NCBI RefSeq assembly: GCF_000743575.1
Contig: NZ_JQGC01000035.1
Span: 1-64,000 of the forward strand
DNA: 64,000 nucleotides
Direction of reading: 5' to 3'
Source of the DNA: Devosia riboflavina
GTDB lineage: Bacteria > Pseudomonadota > Alphaproteobacteria > Rhizobiales > Devosiaceae
Shown: piece by piece, positions 35,355 through 41,666 of the stretch
How the letters are laid out: the number at the start of each line of letters is the position of its first letter
How positions within the stretch are numbered: the stretch's first letter is position 1
Made by a program: the position numbers and the translations under genes
Notes under the pieces: generated by a model
The model's input: only the letters and a program-made list of their open reading frames with translations
What the model was told of the DNA's origin: nothing
The model's database searches: none

Positions 35355-35375
35355 GGAACGTCAGCCGGCGCAAAG

Positions 35376-35418
35376 AAAGACCCGGGTCGAGAGGATCGGC
35401 CCGGGTCACGTTTTTCTT
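35376..35418. terminator. Bidirectional terminator-like hairpin
   Basis: GACCCGGG (35379) and CCCGGGTC (35400) form an 8-bp stem with TTTTTCTT on the plus side and TTTCTTT on the minus side. It separates flagellin copy 2 from the convergent hypothetical gene. Confidence 0.65.
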
Positions 35419-35423
35419 GGGGT

Positions 35424-35747
35424 TCAGATAATCTTGTCAGTCAAATGAAAGCCGTAGGTCGGCGGCGACCATTCGTTGCGCAGGCGCCGCGCCACTTCAT
35501 ACAGGTTGGGTGGATCGATCGCCTGTTGATTGCCCAGAAGGGCTGCTTCGAAAATCGTCTGGGGCGGCAGACTGCCCTCGGCAACGCCGCCAGATCCCGC
35601 GGGCAGCGCCTGCGGTTCGGCTTCGTTTTTTCGGCCCTTGTTCGAGCCACTCTGGTCCTCGCGCTTGTCTTGGCGAAGGAACCTCGGAAGATGCGGCGAG
35701 AAGGCGATACCCATGGTATTCGCCCTCGGCGCGATTCTGGCGCTCAT
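35424..35747 (-). CDS. Hypothetical protein in the flagellar locus
   Basis: A 107-residue protein with no membrane segment. It has a basic, disordered first half (RQDKREDQSGSNKGRKNEAE) and a more ordered C-terminus (PPNLYEVARRLRNEWSPPTYGFHLTDKII). Start ATG 35747 has AGGACAGGA just upstream. No family was recognised. Position between flagellins and flgN suggests a motility role, but it could be independent. Confidence 0.6.
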   Translation of the reverse strand: MSARIAPRANTMGIAFSPHLPRFLRQDKREDQSGSNKGRKNEAEPQALPAGSGGVAEGSLPPQTIFEAALLGNQQAIDPPNLYEVARRLRNEWSPPTYGFHLTDKII

Positions 35748-35882
35748 GTTCCTGTCCTGGAGCCACAATTGGCCAAGGGCAGGCTATGAACCCTTTCCTA
35801 TCTCTCCCTTTTCCCGGACGGGACGATTTTAAGACACACGTCACCAATTCGGAGGGATTGGGTAACCATGCGCGATCGCAAA

Positions 35883-35911
35883 CAAAAAGGGCCTCCGCTT
35901 CTGCGGAGACC
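35883..35911 (-). terminator. Terminator of the flgI-flgJ-flgN operon
   Basis: On the minus strand GGTCTCCGC and GCGGAGGCC pair (one mismatch) around AGAA and are followed by CTTTTTGTTT. Confidence 0.8.
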
Positions 35912-35996
35912 CTGTGGCCGGTAGCGATGCCAGCGCCCCTTCTGGAGAGCTCGCCCTTACTTTGGATCGGGCGGAGCGCTGCGGCGATTTCTGCGG

Positions 35997-36467
35997 CTAG
36001 AGCGCGCGGTTGACCGTGATGCCACGGGCCGAGGCAGCGCGCGGAATCTTCACTTCGCCGCTGCGGTCATAGGTGCGGGTGTGGTCCTTGGCACCCACCG
36101 TGTCGGCGACATCGCCGATCAGGTCTTCGGCAAGGTTCTTCGCCGTGGCGATGACGCGCAGATTCTCGGCCATCTGAGTGGCGAGGGCGTCGTGGTTCTT
36201 GTGCAGGCGGTCGAGCGAGGTCGGCGCTTCGGCCACGAGGCGTTCGGTCTGGCGCTGCACCGCGCGAGCGAACACCACATAATCCTGCGCGAGCTGGGTT
36301 TTCTGGGCGGTCAGGCCTGCCGCATCGCGGAAACGGCCGGCGCGGAGCAGGGTGGTTTCCTCGTTCATCATGGTGACGAGGGCCTGAAGGGCGGATTCTG
36401 CCTGGGCACAGAGCTCTTCAGCCGGCAGGCTGTCGAGCAACGCAATACGATCTGCTGCTGCGGACAT
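35997..36467 (-). CDS. flgN: FlgN-like flagellar export chaperone
   Basis: A 156-residue helical protein. A long N-terminal coiled coil (ALQALVTMMNEETTLLRAGRF, in part) and a central QKTQLAQDYVVFARAVQ fit FlgN, the cytoplasmic chaperone of FlgK and FlgL; in Caulobacter the gene in this position is called flbY. It is last in flgI-flgJ-flgN and starts at the flgJ stop. Confidence 0.75.
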   Translation of the reverse strand: MSAAADRIALLDSLPAEELCAQAESALQALVTMMNEETTLLRAGRFRDAAGLTAQKTQLAQDYVVFARAVQRQTERLVAEAPTSLDRLHKNHDALATQMAENLRVIATAKNLAEDLIGDVADTVGAKDHTRTYDRSGEVKIPRAASARGITVNRAL

Positions 36468-36793
36468 TAACGATACACTCCCGATATACGCGAACTATTG
36501 TTGTTTTGGTTGGCTTCCTGCAGGGCGATCATGTCGCCCAGGATCTGGTCGGCGATGCCGAGGCCGCCATTCTGCGCCATGGTATTGGCGAGCTGTTCGG
36601 ACTGCATGGATCGCCAGGTCTCTTCACCAAAGCCGCCGCCAAACCCGTTTTCCGATTTGGCCGTGGCGAACATTTCCTTGGTGAGCAGATTGAGGAACAC
36701 GCCTTCGAGGTCCTCCGCCTGCTTCTTGAGTTTGTCGAGCTGGTGATTGTTGAGGCTGGTCTGGGTTTTGACGCCGTTGACGATGGTTTCCAT
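36467..36793 (-). CDS. flgJ: Rod-binding protein FlgJ (N-terminal domain only)
   Basis: A 108-residue protein with the rod-binding signature LEGVFLNLLTKEMFATAK, GGGFGEETWRSM and GGLGIADQILGDM. The muramidase domain found in gamma-proteobacterial FlgJ is absent, as is usual in alphaproteobacteria (CheL of Caulobacter). Its ATG shares a base with the flgI TGA. Confidence 0.9.
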   Translation of the reverse strand: METIVNGVKTQTSLNNHQLDKLKKQAEDLEGVFLNLLTKEMFATAKSENGFGGGFGEETWRSMQSEQLANTMAQNGGLGIADQILGDMIALQEANQNNNSSRISGVYR

Positions 36794-37917
36794 CACAGCA
36801 CCTCGATCTCGGCCTGGAGGGCGCCGGTCGCCTTTATGGCCTGAAGGATGGCGATGAGGTCGCGGGGCGAAATCCCCAGCGCATTGAGTCCATCGACCAG
36901 TTCCTGCAGCGTCACGGATTCCTTGATCACCTGCAGCGCCGTGTCGGTCTGGGTCACGTTGAGATCGGTATTGGGTTCAACCGCGGTCTGGCCCTGGCTG
37001 AAGGGGAGGGGCTGCACCACTTCCGGATTTTCCGCGATGCTAACCGTCAGGTTCGATTGCGCCACGGCCACGCTCGACACGCGCACATCCTTGCCCATGA
37101 CGATGATGCCGCTGTTCTCGTCGATGACGATCTTTGCCGACTGGTCGGTCTGGATGATGAGCTGTTCGATATCGGTGAGGAGATCGACGATATTGCCGTT
37201 GAAATTGACCGGCAGGGTCAGGCGCACGGTGGCCGGGTCTTCCGGGACCGCGGTCGGAGCGCCGATGAAATCGTTGATCGCCATGGCGATACGACGGGCC
37301 GTGGTCAGGTCGGAATTGCGCAGGGTCAGGCGCAGCGAGTGCTGGGAGCCGAGTTCAAAGTCGATTTCGCGTTCGATCAGGGCGCCCGAGGAGATGCGGC
37401 CAGTGGTCGGTACGCCCGAAACGATACTGGCGGATTCGCCTTCGGCCCTGAAACCGTTGATGGCGACCGGGCCCTGCGCGATGGCGTAGACTTCGCCATC
37501 AGCGCCGAGCAGCGGGGTCACCAGCAGCGTGCCGCCCTGAAGGCTCTTGGCATTGCCGAGCGAGGCGATGGAAACGTCCATGCGCGAACCCTGCGCGGCG
37601 AAGGGCGGCAGGCTTGCCGTCACCATCACCGCCGCCACATTGGCCGTACGCACGTTCTCGCCCTGGGTATTCACCCCGAGCCGTTCGAGCATGGATTGCA
37701 GCGACTGCTTGGTGAAGGGCGAATTGTTGAGGCTGTCGCCCGTACCGTTGAGACCGACGACGAGACCGTAGCCCACAAGCTGATTCTCGCGCACGCCTTC
37801 GACATCGACGATGTCCTTGATGCGGGCAGGAGCGGCGGCAACCTGGGCCAGAGGCGCTAAAGACAGTGCTGCGCTGAGCGCTGCAGCAAGGCCTATGCGG
37901 AAGAATTTGTTCGGCAT
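36793..37917 (-). CDS. flgI: Flagellar P-ring protein FlgI
   Basis: A 374-residue periplasmic protein. A signal peptide (FFRIGLAAALSAALSLAPLAQVAAA, in part) is followed by the hallmark RIKDIVDVEGVRENQLVGYGLVVGL (in part) and GTGDSLNNSPFT. It forms the ring around the rod in the peptidoglycan layer. It is first in flgI-flgJ-flgN, with a sigma-54-type promoter upstream, and divergent from fliX as in Caulobacter. Confidence 0.96.
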   Translation of the reverse strand: MPNKFFRIGLAAALSAALSLAPLAQVAAAPARIKDIVDVEGVRENQLVGYGLVVGLNGTGDSLNNSPFTKQSLQSMLERLGVNTQGENVRTANVAAVMVTASLPPFAAQGSRMDVSIASLGNAKSLQGGTLLVTPLLGADGEVYAIAQGPVAINGFRAEGESASIVSGVPTTGRISSGALIEREIDFELGSQHSLRLTLRNSDLTTARRIAMAINDFIGAPTAVPEDPATVRLTLPVNFNGNIVDLLTDIEQLIIQTDQSAKIVIDENSGIIVMGKDVRVSSVAVAQSNLTVSIAENPEVVQPLPFSQGQTAVEPNTDLNVTQTDTALQVIKESVTLQELVDGLNALGISPRDLIAILQAIKATGALQAEIEVL

Positions 37918-37974
37918 GTCTATCCCCGGTACGAAGCTGCACCATCCCCATGGCGCCGCGGTCGCTTTCGGTAA

Positions 37975-37990
37975 TGCGAGAAGCGTGCCA
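37975..37990 (-). promoter_or_regulatory. Sigma-54-type promoter of flgI
   Basis: On the minus strand TGGCACGCTTCTCGCA matches TGGCACG-N4-TTGCA with one mismatch and exact spacing. The transcript would start near 37964, about 47 bases before flgI. Confidence 0.8.
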
Positions 37991-38096
37991 AATCGCGAAA
38001 ATCTGCGTAAGTGTCTGATATGAAGAGATAATGTGCCTCGGCATTGAGGCGAGGCAGGCGGCTAAATGCGCCGGTATGCAAATCTTGCCGGGGTCA

Positions 38097-38111
38097 TTAA
38101 GTCGTCATTAA
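38097..38111 (+). promoter_or_regulatory. CtrA-type box upstream of fliX
   Basis: TTAA-GTCGTCA-TTAA, a perfect TTAA-N7-TTAA CtrA motif followed by CC, 52 bp before the proposed fliX start. fliX is a CtrA-dependent class II gene in Caulobacter. Confidence 0.75.
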
Positions 38112-38119
38112 CCATGTAG

Positions 38120-38132
38120 GGCAGATTTTGCC
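38120..38132 (+). promoter_or_regulatory. GGCA-N5-TGCC palindrome next to the fliX CtrA box
   Basis: GGCAGATTTTGCC starts eight bases after the CtrA box. The same motif occurs at the flgB promoter. It could be a site for an FlbD-type regulator; this is inference. Confidence 0.5.
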
Positions 38133-38163
38133 TGCAACAGGAATCTCGGGGGCGAGTCACTCA

Positions 38164-38583
38164 GTGCGTATAGAATCCGCCAATCGGACGAGCAGTGTAG
38201 CGTCGCGCGCTTCCGTCGGGAAATACGCGCCGGGCCAGTCTTTCACCATGTCCGACGTTTCTGCTCCGGCCCGGGTGGCGCGGGCGGCTCCCGTCGCACA
38301 GGTTGCCCCGCTCGATGCCATCCTCGCCATCCAGTCCGTGGGCGATGCCATGGGCGGCAAGCGCAAGGCGGTCAAGCGCGGCACGAACCTGCTCGACATT
38401 CTCGATGGCATCAAGGCCGATCTACTGGTCGGGATCATCACGCCCGAGCGTATGGACGCCCTCATCGAAGAGCTCAGTGTCTACCGCGACCGCACCGAGC
38501 CGGGCCTCGATGCCGTCCTCGATGACATCGAATTGCGCGTCCGTGTCGAGCTCGCAAAACAGGGGCGTTTCCCCGACTTTTGA
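38164..38583 (+). CDS. fliX: Flagellar assembly regulator FliX
   Basis: A 139-residue protein, the length of Caulobacter FliX. The N-terminus is polar (RIESANRTSSVASRASVG); the conserved C-terminal half has LLDILDGIKADLLVGIITPERM and a helical tail ending ELRVRVELAKQGRFPDF. FliX couples early basal-body assembly to FlbD and sigma-54 transcription. GTG 38164 is chosen because GGGGGCGAG lies upstream and it matches the FliX start; the frame is open to a TTG at 38128. Divergent from flgI, as in Caulobacter. Confidence 0.85.
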   Translation: MRIESANRTSSVASRASVGKYAPGQSFTMSDVSAPARVARAAPVAQVAPLDAILAIQSVGDAMGGKRKAVKRGTNLLDILDGIKADLLVGIITPERMDALIEELSVYRDRTEPGLDAVLDDIELRVRVELAKQGRFPDF

Positions 38584-38814
38584 GCCGAGGCACGATCCGG
38601 AAAAACGCGTGCCATTTTTCCGAAAAGACCGTGCTCGCCCTCAAATTGTGGACAAAGACGGCTCCCGCCTTCATCAAAATGTTGTCAGACTCGCGCTATG
38701 CGGTTGATCCGAAGAGCCTTTTCATAGTTAAGGCTCTTTAAGAACTTCGCTTGCCCGGGGTTGACCTGCGGCATATATAGGCCGCCGTGGGGTGCATTGG
38801 AGTTGAGTCTGCTG

Positions 38815-39231
38815 ATGTCTTCGGTTGAAGTTATGGACTACCGGCCGAGTGAAGACGAGCCGTTCATGAACCCGCGCATGCGGGACTATTTCCGAAACAA
38901 GCTTCTGGCCTGGAAGGACGAGATCCTGCGCGAAAGTCGCGGAACTCTGGAAAACCTCCAGGAAGAAAGCCAGAACCATCCTGATATGGCCGACCGGGCG
39001 AGCTCGGAAAGCGACAGGGCACTGGAGTTGAGGACGCGCGATCGCCAGCGCAAGTTGATCGGCAAGATCGACTCGGCGCTCAAGCGCATCGACGACGGCA
39101 CTTACGGCTATTGCGAAGAAACCGGCGATCCCATCGGTGTCGCCCGGCTCGATGCCCGCCCGACCGCCACGCTCAGCCTTGAGGCGCAGGAATTGCACGA
39201 GCGGCGCGAAAAGGTTTATCGCGACGAATAA
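38815..39231 (+). CDS. dksA: RNA polymerase-binding protein DksA
   Basis: A 138-residue DksA/TraR protein: coiled-coil tip region LENLQEESQNHPDMADRAS, then IDDGTYGYCEETGDPIGVARLDARPTATLSLEAQ (in part). Of the zinc-finger cysteines only one (YGYCEET) remains, the Cys-poor form frequent in alphaproteobacteria. It binds the RNA polymerase secondary channel and mediates the stringent response with ppGpp. The start at 38815 follows GGAG at about 10 bases; ATG 38836 is possible. Confidence 0.93.
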   Translation: MSSVEVMDYRPSEDEPFMNPRMRDYFRNKLLAWKDEILRESRGTLENLQEESQNHPDMADRASSESDRALELRTRDRQRKLIGKIDSALKRIDDGTYGYCEETGDPIGVARLDARPTATLSLEAQELHERREKVYRDE

Positions 39232-39236
39232 ATTAA

Positions 39237-39265
39237 AAGCCCGCTGCGAAGCGGGCTTTTTTGTT
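39237..39265 (+). terminator. Terminator of dksA
   Basis: AAGCCCGC-TGCGAA-GCGGGCTT followed by TTTTTGTT. Confidence 0.92.
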
Positions 39266-39276
39266 GCCTCGGTGTT

Positions 39277-39696
39277 TCAGCCCTCGAGCTTCTGCCGCGT
39301 CCGTTCGTGGATGACCTCGGCTTCCGGTGACATCTGCTCGGCAAAATCTGCCATTTCATAGACCGGGCGGATTTCGATCTCGCTATCGCCCAGCATGGGA
39401 TTGGGGCAGCGCTTCACCCATTCGACGGCTTCCTCCATGTCGCGCACTTCCCAGATCCAGTAGCCGGCGACCAGTTCCTTGGTTTCGGCGAAGGGACCGT
39501 CGATCACGGACCGGCCGACGCCGCTGAACGCGACGCGCTTGCCATATTTGCTGGGCTTCAGCCCGTCGCCGCCGAGCATGATCCCGGCATCGACCAGTTG
39601 CTCGTTGTAGCGGCCCATTTCCTCCAGCATCTGGGCTTCGGGCATGATTTCAGCTTCGCTATCGCCCGTGGCTTTCACAAAAACGACGACACGCAT
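39277..39696 (-). CDS. YCII/DGPF-domain protein
   Basis: A 139-residue YciI-like dimeric alpha-beta barrel protein. VVVFVKATGDSEAE and the motif SVIDGPFAETKELVAGYWIWEV are characteristic, with the DGPF core. Many such genes accompany ECF sigma factors; none is adjacent here. ATG 39696 has GGAGAGAC upstream. Function unknown. Confidence 0.88.
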   Translation of the reverse strand: MRVVVFVKATGDSEAEIMPEAQMLEEMGRYNEQLVDAGIMLGGDGLKPSKYGKRVAFSGVGRSVIDGPFAETKELVAGYWIWEVRDMEEAVEWVKRCPNPMLGDSEIEIRPVYEMADFAEQMSPEAEVIHERTRQKLEG

Positions 39697-39784
39697 TTGT
39701 CTCTCCTTGTCGGCAGCGCTCAATTGCCTGCTTGCCTTGGCGACGATCCTAACTTTGCCGCTTCGACAATTCAGAGACGAAAAT

Positions 39785-39816
39785 GCAAAAATGACAACGG
39801 GGCCTTCCGGCCCCGT
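39785..39816 (-). terminator. Terminator of the curlin-repeat gene at 39841
   Basis: ACGGGGCC-GGAA-GGCCCCGT on the minus strand followed by TGTCATTTTTGC. Confidence 0.8.
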
Positions 39817-39840
39817 CAGCATGAGATGAAATTGTCTGGC

Positions 39841-40248
39841 TCAGAAGCCGAAGACGGTGGTGATGCCGCTCTGGCCATTGCCGTTCTGCTGGCACTGGGC
39901 ATTGGTTGCCTCGCCGAACTGGAAGAGGCCGCAGGTATTGTCGTTGCCGTTCTGGCTGATGGTGCCGTTATGGCCATTGCCGTCCTGGAAAATCACGCCA
40001 GAATTGTTCGAACCGTTCTGGTTGAAGCCGGCAGAGTTGAAATTGCCGTTCTGGAAGGCATTGCCGCCATTGGCCGACATGCCCTGGACAACGGAGAACA
40101 TGCGCAGGCCAAGACCAAGCGCCTGGGCCTGGTCGGGGTCGGTGGGCGAAAAGCCGATCGAAATCTGGCCGCCGGCCATGGCGGGCGAAATGCCGATGAT
40201 GAGGGCGGTGACGGCGGCGGCGACAGTCTTGGTGAAGGTGGCGGTCAT
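39841..40248 (-). CDS. Curlin-repeat protein (CsgB-like or minor curlin)
   Basis: A 135-residue secreted protein. The signal peptide (TKTVAAAVTALIIGISPAMA) is followed by short Asn/Gln/Gly repeats such as NQNGSNNSG, FQDGNGHNGTISQNGNDN and QQNGNGQSG, the X-Q-X-G-X-N pattern of curlin subunits. Only about four or five repeats are present and two Cys occur near the C-terminus, so it may be a nucleator-like minor subunit. ATG 40248 has GGAG upstream. Own promoter motif at 40347. Confidence 0.8.
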   Translation of the reverse strand: MTATFTKTVAAAVTALIIGISPAMAGGQISIGFSPTDPDQAQALGLGLRMFSVVQGMSANGGNAFQNGNFNSAGFNQNGSNNSGVIFQDGNGHNGTISQNGNDNTCGLFQFGEATNAQCQQNGNGQSGITTVFGF

Positions 40249-40346
40249 TTCAAAATTCTCCAAAGCGTTTGTGCGTTCCCGGTGCTGGTCTTCCAGCTCA
40301 TGAAACGAGATTAGCCAGCCTCGACTGAACCCATCCGGAGCGGCGC

Positions 40347-40362
40347 ATTCAGACTTCGTTCA
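40347..40362 (-). promoter_or_regulatory. Shared upstream motif of the curlin gene at 39841
   Basis: On the minus strand TGAACGAAGTCTGAAT lies 99 bp before the start codon. The same motif, TGAACGAATTCTGAAT, lies 93 bp before the other curlin gene, and both are accompanied by TCCGGAT. Likely common regulation. Confidence 0.55.
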
Positions 40363-40376
40363 CGCAATCCTGAGCG

Positions 40377-40408
40377 GCAAAAAAAGAGCCCCGGCCGAAG
40401 CCGGGGCA
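40377..40408 (-). terminator. Terminator after the csgH-like gene
   Basis: GCCCCGGC-TTCG-GCCGGGGC on the minus strand followed by a run of T (TCTTTTTTT). Confidence 0.85.
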
Positions 40409-40476
40409 GGTCTTGGGTCAGGGGAAGGTCATCCCGACCCGCTTCGTCGCGGGGCACGCAACGAACTGGAATGCGC

Positions 40477-40854
40477 TCACGTCCGCGTCGCGGTCTGCGA
40501 GCAGTCGAACGTCTTGCCATTGGCGGTCACGGTGAAATCCACGCTCACATTGGAATTGGCGTTGATCATCACCTGGCCGAGCGAGATTTCGGCATTGGGC
40601 GCGGCGGAAAACTGGCCGCCCTGGCTGATATTGGTCGAACCGCCACCGCCGGCGCTCTTGAGCGCAAAGCGATATTCGCCCGTCAGGGCAGTGGGGCTCA
40701 CCAGTGTTCCCTCAAGGGCGAGCATGCCGCCCTGGGTCTTGCTGATGACGCCACAGGCAAAATCGCCGCCTGCTGCATTGGCATTGGCGGCAAAACCGAC
40801 GGCAGCAATGGCCGCGGCGGCCGCGATCGTGGTCTGGATGAATGGGTGAAGCAT
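40477..40854 (-). CDS. csgH: CsgH-like curli assembly chaperone
   Basis: A 125-residue exported protein with signal peptide (TTIAAAAAIAAVGFAANANA) and a beta-sandwich domain (TGEYRFALKSAGGGGSTN, GQVMINANSNVSVDFTVT, CSQTATR). Alphaproteobacterial CsgH has this size and fold and binds curli subunits to prevent early fibre formation. It lies between two curlin-repeat genes, which strongly supports the call. Confidence 0.78.
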   Translation of the reverse strand: MLHPFIQTTIAAAAAIAAVGFAANANAAGGDFACGVISKTQGGMLALEGTLVSPTALTGEYRFALKSAGGGGSTNISQGGQFSAAPNAEISLGQVMINANSNVSVDFTVTANGKTFDCSQTATRT

Positions 40855-40876
40855 GTCGTCCTCCTGATGAATGGAA

Positions 40877-40897
40877 GGGGCCGGCGGCGCCGGCCCC
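40877..40897 (-). other. Hairpin between csgA-like and csgH-like genes
   Basis: A perfect 9-bp stem GGGGCCGGC/GCCGGCCCC with a 3-base loop and no U-tract. It could partly stop transcription or protect the 3' end of the upstream message, allowing more curlin than chaperone. Confidence 0.5.
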
Positions 40898-40909
40898 GCT
40901 TCGCAGAGG

Positions 40910-41344
40910 TTACGGGCAGGCCTGCACGAAGGCCGTCACATTGCCCGAGCCATGCTGGGTGACATTGGCGTTGCAATTGTTGCCGACCTGTACGCCGGCG
41001 GCGACATTGCCATTGCCGTCCTGGGTGACGACCGCGGTGTGGTTGTTGCCGAACTGGCCGACGCCACCCTGGTTGTTCCAGCCGTTCTGATAGACGTCGC
41101 CGTAGTTGTTATTGCCCTGCTGGCCGATGGCCGAGACATTGTTGCCGCCATACTGCTGGCTCACGGCGCTGTTCCACCAGCCGGTCTGCTTGGCGCCAAA
41201 AGTGTTGTTCCAGCCGGACTGGCCGCCGCCGACCGAGTTACCGAAACCGGTCTGGTCGATAAAGATGCCGCCGGCCATGGCGGGGGCTGCCGAAGCGGCG
41301 ATAACGGTGGCAGCAACGGCGGTGATGATGAACTTACGGATCAT
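40910..41344 (-). CDS. Curlin-repeat protein (CsgA-like major subunit)
   Basis: A 144-residue secreted protein with signal peptide (KFIITAVAATVIAASAAPAMA, in part) and many repeats such as GQSGWNNTFGAKQTGWWNS, IGQQGNNNYGDVYQNGWNN and VTQDGNGNVA. These are the Gln/Asn/Gly beta-arch repeats of curli amyloid. ATG 41344 has GGAGAC upstream. CsgG, CsgE and CsgF are not in the window. Confidence 0.83.
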   Translation of the reverse strand: MIRKFIITAVAATVIAASAAPAMAGGIFIDQTGFGNSVGGGQSGWNNTFGAKQTGWWNSAVSQQYGGNNVSAIGQQGNNNYGDVYQNGWNNQGGVGQFGNNHTAVVTQDGNGNVAAGVQVGNNCNANVTQHGSGNVTAFVQACP

Positions 41345-41436
41345 TTGAAGTCTCCTGGTTTGCTGCGGTCCCTCCGACCGCGTCGTTGATGGAGACTGTT
41401 TTAGGGGAGCGATCCGGAACGGCATCTGAAGCCGGG

Positions 41437-41452
41437 ATTCAGAATTCGTTCA
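41437..41452 (-). promoter_or_regulatory. Shared upstream motif of the CsgA-like gene
   Basis: On the minus strand TGAACGAATTCTGAAT, 93 bp before the start; paired with the motif at 40347. Confidence 0.55.
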
Positions 41453-41530
41453 TCGTCTGGAAAATGCGGAAATGATTCTGAGGACGGGTCTAAGTGGTTG
41501 TTCGCACGAGGTTTTAGATAGCTCGGTGCG

Positions 41531-41634
41531 ACACCCTCCCCCTTGACGGGGAGGGCTGGGGAGGGGTGTTCACACGCTCAGAAATCGTGGCTCCCGCACC
41601 CCCTCCCATCCTCCCCCGTCAAGGGGGAGGTGCC
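41531..41634. repeat. Palindromic repeat, copy A
   Basis: A 104-bp element bounded by CCTCCCCCTTGACGGGGAGG and the inverted CCTCCCCCGTCAAGGGGGAGG-type arm (split here), with inner GGAGGGGTGTTCAC and CACCCCCTCCC arms. A nearly identical copy in the same orientation lies at 43324. The remaining part of the 41345-41666 gap holds the curlin promoter. Confidence 0.9.
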
Positions 41635-41666
41635 GATCCGGTGGGTGTGGCAAGAATTAAGAAACC

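Larger units (their letters stand above)
34364..35355 (+). repeat. Flagellin tandem duplication, copy 2
   Basis: Second copy of the transcription unit described at 33322, including leader, gene and terminator. Confidence 0.95.

Noticed and set aside
35445..35789. Plus-strand 114-residue frame after flagellin copy 2
   Set aside because: The minus-strand frame has a good ribosome site and a terminator; the plus frame has neither.
38724..38745. CtrA box upstream of dksA
   Set aside because: TTAA and TTAA are separated by six bases, not seven.
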